Positions 25,220 through 36,149 of a stretch of DNA of 64,000 nucleotides are shown here, piece by piece. Under the pieces are notes generated by a model that saw nothing but the letters and a program-made list of their open reading frames with translations, did not search any database and was not told the origin of the DNA. How positions within the stretch are numbered: the stretch's first letter is position 1; each line of letters begins with the position of its first letter. This stretch comes from Begonia masoniana (Eukaryota; Streptophyta; Magnoliopsida; Cucurbitales; Begoniaceae), in assembly GCA_022432975.1 (NCBI GenBank), contig CM039514.1, positions 6,555,519 through 6,619,518 of the forward strand, written 5' to 3'. Made by a program: the position numbers and the translations under genes.

Positions 25220-26821
25220 GTAGTCTTCTTAGGTACCCAAATCTTTTGGGTCCTAGCGTTAGTCTTGGTTCTTTTAGGAACCCATTGTAATTTGTTACTT
25301 GTTTTCTTACTGTTTGTTTTTAAAGGACATACAAAGGATTTATGTCCTACTTCATTACATGTATGACAAACAGTAGATTTAACAAAGTAATTCTTGTAAA
25401 CTTTCTTTTTACTAGATTTATCATACCCTATTCCTGCCCTGTCAAAGTTTACTCTCTGTTTGCCTAATAGCATCTTGTATAGCTTGTTGCCATTAGTAAA
25501 TTTCAAAATGATATTATTCAAATCCTCATTTCTACTTTTAAGTTCATTTATTTCATTTTTCTGCATATTACACTCTTTAGCATGTATGTCACCTTCTTTA
25601 GCATACTTCTCTACTAAGCCTGCGTTTTCTCTTTTCAACAAGTTATATTTACTTTTAAGCATACCAAATTGCTTAACAAGGTCATTAAAAGCATCAATTA
25701 ATTCACCATCTTCATTATCACTTTCACTATCACTTAAAATACTGGAAGAAGGAGAACTAACATTATCCTCATGTGTCATGAAGCACAGATTTGCAACTTC
25801 CTCATCTTCTGAAGAGGAGGTGTCACCTTCACTATCATCCCAAGTGGCCTTCATTCATAGCCTTCTTCTTAAATTTCTTGGGATATTTCTTGGCCTGTGG
25901 ACAGTCTGCCTTCATGTGGCCAGGCTTGCCACACCCAAAACAGGTGATTTCCTTCTCTCTTTGAGATTTCTCAACCTTTGGAAATCTCCTTCCTTGCATT
26001 CTCTTTCTCTGGAGGAATTTGCTGAACCTCCTTGTAATGAGGGTTATATCCTCATCATCATCTTCTTATTCTTCCTCAGATAGCTCTTGTTTACTGGAAG
26101 AGGCTTTCATAGCAATATCTTTTCTTTTTGTAGCCTCTTTTTCCTTGAGGTCTTCCTTCTCGTTTGACCTCATTGTGATCTCATGCATCATGAGAGATCC
26201 AATGAGCTCCTCAAGCTTTAAAGCTTTAAGATCTTTTGCTTCCTGAATGGCAGTCACCTTTGGTTGCCATGCTCTCGGTAGGCATCTCAGAAGTTTCCTT
26301 ACCTGTTCTTCACCTGAGTAAATCTTACCAAGAGCTTTAAGACCATTAGTGATGTTAGTAAATCGAGTAAACATAGAACTAATGGTTTCTCCTTTTTTCA
26401 TGGAAAACAGTTCATATTCATGAACTAACATGCTCAATTTACTCTCTTTAACCTGGTTTGTGTCTTCGTGTGTGATCTCTAATAAGTGCCAATTTTCTTG
26501 AGGACTCTCACACCCTTGTACTATATTAAATTCGTCTTTATTTAGAGCACAGTACAAGGTGTTTATTGCCTTGGCATTCAGGCTCAAGTTCTTCTTATCT
26601 GTATCATTTAGTTCGTGTGAAGCTTTGGGAAGCCTAATACCATTTTCTGTTTTAAACGCTATGTATGGACCATTTTCTATATTATTCCAAATGTCATAGT
26701 CCATAGCCTGAACATAAATTCTCATCCTAGATTTCCAGTACACATAATCATTTCCATCGAAGAATGGAGGTCTGGTGGTAGACTGACCTTCCATTTGCGT
26801 AGAATGTGTGTTGAATACCAT
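25216..26821 (-). pseudogene. SIRE gag (broken)
   Basis: Gag begins at the ATG at 26819-26821, 52 bp after the PBS, and opens with GQSTTRPPFFDGNDYVYWK, typical of copia gag (UBN2/DUF4219 region). The first part ends at a stop near 26066 after a Ser/Glu-rich stretch; the frame then continues to a zinc knuckle CFGCGKPGHMKADC near 25920. A 4-bp tandem duplication (ATGA, near 25852-25859) shifts the frame into the next open part, which carries an acidic region, a coiled-coil-like segment and a second knuckle CHTCNEVGHKSFVC near 25360. Two zinc knuckles are consistent with SIRE gag. Confidence 0.85.
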
Positions 26822-26872
26822 TTCAAATATCACAATATTTTCTAGATAAACTACTTAGACAATATTACACCT

Positions 26873-26886
26873 TGCTCTGATACCAA
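26873..26886 (-). other. Primer-binding site of the SIRE element
   Basis: On the minus strand TGGTATCAGAGCAAGG follows the 5' LTR directly. TGGTATCAGAGC is complementary to the 3' end of plant initiator tRNA-Met, the usual primer. Confidence 0.88.
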
Positions 26887-27174
26887 TTGTAGGATCGAGA
26901 TTGTCTAAGAGGGGGGGTGAATTAGACCTTTTAAAATTATTAAGCTAATTGCAAACTAATTTTAATAACCTAGATAATTTCTCTCGTGTTCTTAAAACTT
27001 GAAGTCTAACAGCAGACGATCAAATAAAGTAGAGAGTGAGAGAGAAATTAACACCAGTAGTTTTTACGTGGTTCGGCTCAACCCAGCCTACATCCACGCT
27101 TCAAGGTTCACCCCTTGAAGATCCTTAACCTTCTCTTCTCGAGAATAAACAGATCGGAATTCCGGGCTCCGATC

Positions 27175-28639
27175 TGTTGACTTAAATAATGTTTAAGTCT
27201 TAATTTGTTTTTGATGATGAATTTGTCTGCTTAATATTGTAATTTGATTATGTTTATTAATTGAATTTAATGAAATGCATTTGAGTTAGATTTGTTGGAG
27301 ATACCCTTAAAAAGGGTATTTTAGTTTTTAATGCAAGTGATTAAGTGTACAGGGCTGAAATGTGTTAAACAATAGAATCAGTCCACCGGTCACAAAACGA
27401 CAAGAGCGGAGTCGTTTACAAGAGTCAGTCCACCGGTCACTAAACGACAAGGCGGATGACTAAATGGAATTAGTCCACCGCTCGCTAAACGACAAAGGCG
27501 GATGAGCAAAAAGAAATACTCCACCGCTCGCTAAAAGACAAAGGCGGATGAGCAAAAAGAAATACTCCACCGCTCGCTAAAAGACAAAGGCGGATGAGCG
27601 AACAATGAATCAGTCCACCGCTCGCTAGACGACAAAGGCGGATGAGTAAACAAAATTGCTCTTCCGGCCACAAAACGACAAAGGCGGATGACTTCAACAA
27701 AACACTCTTCCGGCCACAAAACGACAAAGGCGGATGACTTCAACAAAACACTCTTCCGGCCACAAAACGACAAAGGCGGATGACTTCAACAAAACACTCT
27801 TCCGGCCACTAAACGACAAAGGCGGAAGACAACAGTGATTCAATCATCCGATGCCGGTTCAAGCGTTTAGAGCTTCATCATCCAACGCCGGTTCAAGGGT
27901 TTAATGCTTCATCATCCGTTGGCGGTTCAAGACTATAAGTTAGCTTTGTCTTCCGCCAGAATTCAAATTAGCCGCGAAGCTACAGTGACGTCGTTTTCAG
28001 CCATAACTCCAGAACATTAATGGCGACGACGATTTGCAACTACAAACGGCAACGGCTGCCTGAACTTGTACGGAAGCTGCTCCAACGGTAACTAAACTTC
28101 TATTATTGGATAAGGAGCATTGAAGCCAAGCCGATTAGAAGACAGAGTATATAAGCTGAGCTCAGAGCACGAATGAAGAACTTTTGAAAATTTGATTTCC
28201 TGAGCCCTAACGTGCGAATCATTCTCTGTATTCTGCATCTACATCTCTCTACTCCAAAACTTGAGATTTAGTTTTGAGAGCTTGTAGATTACTGTGATCT
28301 ATCATTCAACTCTGTAAACTCTTTAAGGCAGTGGATTGACGCCCGCAAGTTCAATCCAGGATTGTGTGTAAGGCTGTGGATCGAAGCCCGTAAGTTCGAT
28401 CAAAAGTTCTCATTTGAGGAGAAGTAAGGAATCTTCAAGGGGGAGCCTTGGAGCGTGGACGTAGGCAGTTTGGCCGAACCACGTAAAAATACTGGTGTCG
28501 AATTTCTCTCTCTCTCTTTACATTATTAGATTGCTTGTGTTAAATCTATAAGATTAATCAAGGAGAGAAATTAGATAGACTCGTAATTAAAATTAAAAAG
28601 CCTAATTCACCCCCCCTCTTAGACAATACCGATCCTTCA
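27175..28639 (+). mobile_element. Solo SIRE-type LTR nested in the 5' LTR
   Basis: A 1465-bp solo LTR in the opposite orientation (TGTTGACTT to GATCCTTCA), inserted with TSD CGATC (27170-27174 and 28640-28644). Its ends and its leader region match the host family, but its internal tandem array (27380-27850) differs in number and composition of units. Confidence 0.92.
27380..27850. repeat. Tandem array in solo SIRE LTR
   Basis: About ten units of roughly 45-50 bp, each with CCACCGNTCNCTAAACGACAA or CTTCCGGCCACAAAACGACA followed by AGGCGGATGA. It is the reverse complement of the words in the array at 18913-19145. Confidence 0.85.
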
Positions 28640-29809
28640 CGATCAACTGCCTTTTACAAATCTGGATTGTTCTTCACGGGCGACAATCAACTGCCTTATA
28701 CAGTTTTTGAGTTTGTAAAAATGAAATCTCAGACTACACTCTCAAAGATTAAAATTTCAAGTTATCGAATCGAGAGATGTAGAAGAAATACAGAGTATAT
28801 TCAAATTCGCAGATTATGGCTCAAGAGTAAATTTTGCAAAAGTTGTTTCTTCGTGCTCTAACCTTGGCTTAAATACTCTGTCTGTTAATCGGCTCTTGAC
28901 TTCAATGCTCCTTATCCACTAATGGAAACTTTGTTACCGTTGGAGTAGCAATCGTACAATTTCAGGTAGCCGTTGCCGTCTGTAGTTTCAAATCGTCGTC
29001 GTCATTAATGTTCTGTAGTTAAGGCTGAAAACGATGTCACTGTAGCTTCGCGCTAATTTTGAATTCTGGCGGAAGACAATGTTGTTTTAGTCTTGAACCC
29101 CCATCAGATGATGCAACTTCAAAATGTTGAACCGGCATAGGATGATGGGTCTTTAAAACGCTGAACCGGTATAGGATGATGAGTCTTTAAAACGCTAAAC
29201 CGGTGTCGGATGATGAAGCTTTAATATGTTGAACCGGCATCAGATGAGAAAAACTTTAGACATCTTCCGGCTTTGTCGTTTAGTGAGCGTAGGATGTCTT
29301 CTTTAAGTCTTCTTTGAATCTCATCCAGCTTTGTCGTCTAGCGAGCGGTGGAGTTCTTCTTCGAAGTCATCCGCCTTGTCGTTTAGTGACCGGTGGACTT
29401 CTTCATTTCACTCATCCGCCTTGTCGTTTAGTGACCGGTGGACTTCTTCATTTCACTCATCTGCCTTTGTCGTCTAGTGACCGGTGGACTTAGGCATTTT
29501 ACTCATCCGCCTTTGTCGTTTAGTGACCGGCGGACTTAGGCATTTTACTTATCCGCCTTTGTCGTTTAGTGACCGGCGGACTTAGGCATTTTACTCAGAT
29601 TCCACACCAGTTATTCTATTTAGTCCTGAACACTTAATCATATGTATTAGATAACTAAAATACCCTTTTCAAGGGCATTTCTAATTGATTAAAATCCTTG
29701 CATAAATCATTGTTCTCATTTAATAAACATAATCAAATTATATATTTAACATTTAAATACATCATCAAAAACTTAGTTAGACTTAAACATTAATTAAGTC
29801 AACAGTATG

Positions 29810-30532
29810 ATTATGATTTCTCTATGCACTAGGATTTCCCGTTAAAGTTTAAATTCAAATGATGAAGGATCCTTTAGAAATGCTTGCTCTTCACAATTCT
29901 TCTCCTTCTCTCTCTCTAGACTGTTTGGACTTCTTTAATCATGGAAGAACTAAGCTTGAAGTTGAAGCAAGATCCGTCTTTTGACAGACGAACTGAAAAA
30001 AAAAAAGTTAGATTAGTGGCGGAAAAAGAAGAGAACGAGATCGTGTTGCTGACTGAAATCGTCGTAAAAAACTTGGTCAAAACTATTACAAGCTTCAAAA
30101 ACCCCACCAAACCGCACTCGACCTTAAAAGCACATCACTCATCCAACTGGCTGAAGGACTATCATTGTTAACAAGGCAATGTTAGGTTTATCCATTGATT
30201 TTTAAAATCTAATTTTACCACTATGACGTGTATAATACGAGAAAACATGTAGGGTATGTGTAATGGGATTTTTAGAGGAAGGAATGGACATTTATCAGAT
30301 TTTCTATACCTTGAATTGAAAATATGAGTTTGTCTAAGATCCATATCTCTCCTCTCTACTCTACTCTACTTTATTAATAGAATGCTTCCGGGTTGAGATC
30401 GCGACAGGTACTCCAATAAATATTAAAATTACAAACATTATCATGTTTAAAATTATTAACAATAGATGTACTTTATCATTTAAAAGCCATACATAACACA
30501 TTAATGTATGAACATTAATTTAAAAGCCATGT
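29810..30532. other. Intergenic DNA with a 130-bp dispersed repeat
   Basis: Between the copia element and the 3' end of the NBS-LRR gene. An open frame at 29941-30171 has no family features and I do not call it a gene. It includes the repeat at 30249-30378. Confidence 0.55.
30249..30378. repeat. 130-bp dispersed repeat, copy 1
   Basis: Runs from GTAGGGTATGTGTAATGGGA to CTACTTTATTAAT and is nearly identical, at the same length, to 51191-51320. No terminal inverted repeats or TSD seen; family unknown. Confidence 0.75.
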
Positions 30533-33500
30533 TCATTGAGCATCTGCAATTAACACACCTGCACTTAACATACTTGTTTTCCAGTACTCCACAAAACTTT
30601 CAAAAAAACTCATCGATTTCTGCAACTGAATATTTCGGACATGTGTACCATTCACATCAGGGAATCTTTTGAAATTGAAGCAGCGGGACACCCTCACAGT
30701 CCTGACCTGTGGAAACTCAACAGACTGGTTCACCTTGAAACATGGCAGATTCTCCAAACAGAGGAAGTCAAGGAGAGGAAGCATGATCTTTCTACCCGGT
30801 TTTTCTTCAACTATTTCTACAATCGAGGAACAATTCTTCACACTTAGACTTCTGAGATTCTCCAAATGGTTAGCAACTGAAGCATCAAAAACATATTGTA
30901 AAGCCGGACAGGTGTTCATATAAAAGTCAGTAAGGCTCGGAAGGCTAAAGCTTTCACAAGTATTCAGCTGCTTCAACTTCGGCAGACTAATAAGTTGCAG
31001 CCGCTCTAAATTAGACAAGAAGAATGAATGATCTTTTACTGCAAAGTTAGGGACGAGATGACAAGAGAAAACCTCCACTAGCTGATCACATTCTAAAACA
31101 AGTAATTCTTGTAGCTGGCTGAAGTTAGAGACGAGATGACAAGGGAAAACCTCCACTAGCTGATCACATTCTGAAACATGTAAATGTTGTAGCTGGCTGA
31201 AGCACTTGGTAGATACGTTATTGTGCCAGATCTTTTTCACGCTCTTCAAACCCTCCAGGTGAATGCGCTCCAAGATGGGAAAACTGACCTACAAAAAAGT
31301 ATATTTGTTCTTCAACTAGCATCGGTTGGTGAATCGACATGGATCTACAGCCAGGTCAAGCATATATTGGCTTTCACTAATTGTGCTTTTATCAAATCAA
31401 CAAGATAGAAATTTATCTGTTTGTATTAAATCACTGCCAATCTAAAAAACATATTTTTCTGGGTTTTCATTGTCAACATTATACCTAGCATGTAAGAAAT
31501 ATTTGTTTTATTTAATAAATAATTTTCATGCAAATAATAAGTGCATTATCCATATTAAGAAAAATAAATTTTACACATACCGTTGCTTGGGATATATCCT
31601 GTGATGTAGTGCTTAAAATTGCTATCAACTTAGGTAAATTGACCAATGTTAGTGTCAAGAGTTTAGGAAAAAGAACCATCTCATCGCCAGCAGTCAAAGG
31701 AACACCATGAACACCATCTGACTGAAACAATGTTTCCAACATGTCACAATCCTCTACGCAAATTGCTTCTAAATTTCGTAAAGCCCATGTTGCTTGAGGC
31801 AGAAAAACAACCAATAGCTCTGGACATTGTTTCAACTTCAGGACTTTTAGCTGAAAAAATAACTCAACTGGACTATGAATGTACCATATCTTTTCAAGCC
31901 TATCTAGCTTATAGATATCTAGCTCCTCCAATGCACGAAAAATCACCTGCGATTAATGTTTTTGGTTAGTGGATAAACAGATGAAATTGTCATATCAAAA
32001 GTTTCTTCTTCGACAACAATTGAAAATAAAAAAGCAAAACAAAGAAACATCACGAAATACACAATCATTGATTTGAACTTCAAGGTAAATTCATAATCTT
32101 GACGAAACTAGGCGGTTTTAGTTTTGTGTTTTAAGTTTTCATTGATGCAGCATACCTGTTTGCCGAAAAGAGTTGATTCTGAAGCGAATTTTGAGCCGAA
32201 AGATGTTAAATTTTCCAGGTCCGAAAGTTTTAAGTGACGTAGTTGGGGAAAGTCGATAACATTATCCTGTTCTTTACTCAGACATATTGCTTGCAAATTT
32301 CTGCATTTTTCCACTTCAAGTTTTTTGAGTTTCAAAAGACTTATAGCACTACTGTGCTCGAAGACATATTCCAATTTATCGCAAGATTCCACACTCATGA
32401 AAGTCAGATTAGCAAGAGCCACAGATTTGGCATCAAATTGCCACAAGTGAACAAAACGTGGAAGCTTGTGTAACCATAAGTGTTCCAGCTCGCTAACAAA
32501 CAAGCTTGGAAATTCGCCTTTGCTGAGCTCTTTCAAGAATGGAAGATCGATGAGACGTAGTAGTTGCAGAGAAGGAGTTTTTGGTTCATATTCCAATTCG
32601 TTCATGTCCAAGATGTAATTCACATCTTTACAGTAGCTCACAGAAAGCTCCTTCAATGTTTGGAATCCACCTAAGTGAGAAGGAAGGGCAACAGATATAC
32701 CTGAAATTCTTGTCAACTCCAGACGTTGAGCTTTCTTCATCAACATTTTGATTCCTGCTTTTGTGAGCTCATTTTCGGAAAGACTTCCAAGGTTTAAAAT
32801 CTGCCAATTCGATGAGAAAATAGTCTGTTCATAAGTGCCTATTGATACCTTAAATTTCGTCAAATTTCCAAATAGCACTTCATCTGGCAGCATTGATGCA
32901 TCTGGTATGTGAATTTCTAAGATCATTAAGCGAGATAAGTAGATCAACTCTGAAAGATTTGCATTTCTCAGGCTGGAATCTTCTTCTGCGTAACACAAAA
33001 CGTTGCTTCCCATGTTCAACACTTCTAGTTGAGATAAATTTTGAATCACTCCGGGTGCTATTACGATTAATCTTTGCCAACCAGACAAATCTAACAAAGT
33101 CAGATTGCTGAGCTCCCCAACCTCTTTTGGCAATACTTCGATTTCAGAATTATGAAAGCTAAGCGAAACTAAGTTTTGTAGCTTCCCAATTGTTGATATA
33201 TCTCCTAATTGACAGTAGCTCAAACGCAATGTTCGGAGGTTTTCTAGACCTGCAAAGGATTGAGGTAATTGCTCACACTCCATGTGGGATATATCCAGAA
33301 CAATGAGATTTTTCATCCCGGCGAAGAAATTGTCAGAAAGTTGCAAATTTGAGGAAAGTTGCGCGTATGGGGAACACAAATTCAGCATTAAGATCTGCAG
33401 TTGGGGACATTCTAATGCATCGGGAGGTTTCTCGACATCATCAGACCACAAAGATATTGCCGTTTTTCCTGGCCACTCTCTCCATTGGGCTACAGATCTT

Positions 33501-34945
33501 ACAAGAAACACATTCTTGCCTTCAGATGCAATAGCAAGGGCAACATCTCTAACAACGTCATGCATTTTTACAAATTCCTCGCTTCCTTCGTCTAACAACA
33601 AGCACGATGATTTCAAACTAGAAGCCAGCTTATGTGCTCTCACTAGCGCTTCATCCACGTTATTGACTTTCTCAAACAAATCCAAACCAATTCCATATTC
33701 GAATAGCACTCCAACTGGGATTTTATAATCTTCAGGGAACAAAGCACAGAGAAGGAAAAACATTTTTTCTTCTTCACGCTTCACTGTATTATAACTTAAC
33801 TCAATAGCAGCACGCACTTTATTATCGGGATCTGAATTGCGTAATCGATTCAGCATATCAGTCCAGTAGAATTGTTCCTTGTTGAGTAACCCTCTGGCGA
33901 CAATGACTATGCAAATGGGCAAATGGCCACATTCTTTACTCAAATTCTCGGCCAAGCGCCCTTTTTCTGAAAATTGGTTGTCAATGCCCGAATTTTGCAG
34001 AAATAGACTAAGTGCTTCATTCGCACTCAAAAGATCGATTTCGAAGTTCTTTCCAGTTCTCATCTTCTCACACACATCTCGAATTCGGGAAGTTAAGATG
34101 ATTTTGCAGCCTTTGTGCTGACTTCCAGAAGGAATTCCTATATCATTTAGCTCAATACTATCCCAAATATCGTCCAAAATTACCAGGATTTTCTTCCCAT
34201 CAAGCCTTTGGAACAATTGGCCGGCTCTTCCTCCTTCGCTCTCGCTCGTAAATTTCAAACCGATCATGTCTGCAATTTGACCTTGAATATCTTTGACACT
34301 CGGATTCTGTGACACAACAGCCATAGCCACCTCGTCGAAAAGACCTTCATCTTTAGCATATTTCGCAACCCTTTTCACCATGGTGGTCTTTCCGATCCCC
34401 GGCATCCCCCATATTCCGATCATTTTGACTCCATCATCTTTTATCGCGTCCATTATTTCGTTGAAGACCGACCTCCTTGATTCAAAATCAAATTCGTTTT
34501 CATTGTTCAGGGATCCTATTTGCAGCGGTGGAGCAGGAAGAGAAACTGAATCGAATCTGCCATCTTTCTTAATCCTGTCAAACTCTGCAGCTTTCTTCAT
34601 CGCTTTACTGCTTCGCTGATACCTCACTTTAAGATTCAAAGGACCATTGAAGCAACACTTACTAATGGCGTCTTCTTCCCCAACAAATCGTTGCGATTCA
34701 ACGGACACTCCATCAACCCTCTCCAACCAATCTTTAACATTCGGCAAGATCGCCTCCCCATTTCTCCCAGCAGCTTCGACCTTCAGCTTCACACCGTCTG
34801 CCGCCAATTCTAGATCCTTGAGTTGCCTTCTGAACTCTTCCAAGTTTCCATTGTAGCGAAACAGGTAACTAAACTGACGCCCAACCGGAACCGCAATGCA
34901 GTCGACCAATTTTCCGATTAATGGAGAGAGAATCAGGTCCGCCAT
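30533..34945 (-). CDS. CC-NBS-LRR disease resistance protein
   Basis: An intracellular plant immune receptor of the CC-NBS-LRR class (RPS2/At4g27190-like, by family memory), which senses pathogen effectors. Three minus-strand exons join in frame: 32156-34945, 31581-31946 and 30533-31288, giving about 1303 residues. I prefer the ATG at 34943-34945 (MADLILSPLIGK) over an upstream in-frame start. Seen in order: N-terminal coiled-coil region; P-loop GMPGIGKTT (residues 180-188); kinase-2 KILVILDDIWD (252-262); RNBS-B GCKIILTSR (279-287); CGHLPICI at the GLPL position (339-346); FFLLCALFPEDYKIP (396-410); MHDVVRD (461-467); then LRRs to the C-terminus. The GLPL motif is changed to HLPI, which is unusual. 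Exon 3 holds a recent duplication of an LRR unit containing CDQLVEVF. No disabling mutation was found, so the gene looks intact. Confidence 0.9.
31031..31180 (-). repeat. Recently duplicated LRR unit
   Basis: Two adjacent near-identical copies of roughly 90 bp in NBS-LRR exon 3, both encoding a CDQLVEVF-CHLV-NF segment. They are in frame, so the duplication adds one LRR-like unit. Confidence 0.75.
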
Positions 34946-35715
34946 TAACGAGTATCTGTTCTCGACTCTAATTGCCTGAAGATCCAAGCGCGTCGCTTGA
35001 GACACTGTATTTTTATCGGAACTTTCAGACAGCCCATCTTGCCTGTATTATCTAGTTGACCGATGAAATAATATTTTTGTTCTAACGTGGCTACCAATAA
35101 TATCTCATTTTTCTTTTTGCCAATTTCACATAATTATTATAGCAATTATTTTATTTATTTAAAATATACTATAATCATTATACTCTTTGTATAAATAAAT
35201 GGCTTTTAAACATTAAATGATAATGTAAAATTACAATATAAGTGTAACCATTAACCGATAATTACAAGCTTCGACTTCAGTTTCTAATGGTCGCAACGAG
35301 AAATATCATTGTTTGTGATATGATCGAATCTTTTAATTTATAAATTTTTTAGACCGTAAATATTTTCTAAGTTCACTAACGATCATCAGATATCTGATAA
35401 TTTCACAATAATTTAATTCGATGAACATATTATGATTGATTTTATTTTGTACCCATGAAGTCTGTATGTGATATATTAAATGATCTCATATCTCATAGAT
35501 TTATGATCTCTTTTAGTCTTAATTTTGATAAATTAATTATCACGATTAGAATGTACATTTAATATTACTTTAATCAAACAATTATTTTTATTTATAATAT
35601 TTTTTTGGGAGATTTTCTGAAAATATATTTTCCAAGAAATATATAAAAATAATAAAATTAAAAAAAATAATAAATTATATAATTTTGATTTTACTATCAA
35701 ATTTATAACAATCAA
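34946..35715. other. Intergenic DNA, NBS-LRR promoter side
   Basis: AT-rich noncoding sequence between the NBS-LRR start and the start of the split BUD31 locus. Nothing else recognised. Confidence 0.55.
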
Positions 35716-35872
35716 GAGCCCAAAGCAGTAAGACTATCTTGACCCGGCCCACTTAGTTTAGCTCAACCCTAAGGTTTCCATAACCCGATTCCCATCTGCC
35801 CGACATAGGGAGAGCCCAGAGAGGCAGAATTCATCGAATATCATTTGTGCCCTAGCCCGCCAGTTTGCTCTC
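35716..35872 (+). promoter_or_regulatory. Severed BUD31 promoter/5' UTR (left piece)
   Basis: Contains GGCCCAC (near 35748) and a telobox-like AACCCTAA (near 35764), typical of housekeeping promoters in plants, then CT-rich leader-like sequence ending GTTTGCTCTC. The sequence resumes at 47627 with CTCTCGCACTG; CTCTC is the TSD of the inserted gypsy element. That it belongs to the BUD31 locus is inferred from order and strand. Confidence 0.55.
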
Positions 35873-36149
35873 TGTTGTGGAACCCGTTGATTATGATCAA
35901 AATATTCTATTGATACTCGTAAATTATCAGGCTTGCTCATTCAGTTTCCATGAAGAAAACAGTAAATCCCTTCTTACAGAGAATCTAAAGGAAAATAACA
36001 GAAAATAGAAATACTGACAAAAACATTCACGTCCCTCTCTCCACCCCTTTCTCTGCTACTATTCTCTCCTTCCCTAACGGCTTCTGATTCCTTTTCTCAA
36101 TTGAGCTTTGTCCTCTGGATTTTACTTCGGGTCTTTCTGATAGCCTAAC

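Larger units (their letters stand above)
17910..29804 (-). mobile_element. SIRE-type Ty1/copia retrotransposon
   Basis: A complete but decayed Ty1/copia element on the minus strand, bounded by TSD GTATG (17905-17909 and 29805-29809). The 5' LTR (right) is 26888-29804, including a nested solo LTR; the 3' LTR (left) is 17910-19349. Order on the minus strand is 5' LTR, PBS, gag with zinc knuckles, protease, integrase, RT-RNase H, a third env-like ORF, polypurine tract, 3' LTR. Integrase before RT identifies Ty1/copia, and the extra ORF after pol is typical of the SIRE/Maximus lineage. Several frameshifts, stops and a changed RT active site make it non-autonomous. It sits directly downstream of MED32. 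Confidence 0.93.
26888..29804 (-). repeat. 5' LTR of the SIRE element (interrupted)
   Basis: Matches the left LTR, with the solo LTR 27175-28639 inserted. Without the insert it is about 1447 bp. It contains the second copy of the 46-bp array (about 29340-29590). Confidence 0.92.

Noticed and set aside
27380..27850. CRISPR-like regular repeats
   Set aside because: Spacing is regular but the spacers are themselves repeated, the units lie in an LTR, and the genome is plant nuclear.
29941..30171. Small protein-coding gene of 76 residues
   Set aside because: Lys/Glu-rich frame with no recognisable family, no splice or promoter support, next to repeats; could be chance.
33282..33728. Plus-strand open frames opposite the NBS-LRR gene
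   Set aside because: Antisense shadows of a strongly coding frame with clear NBS-LRR motifs.
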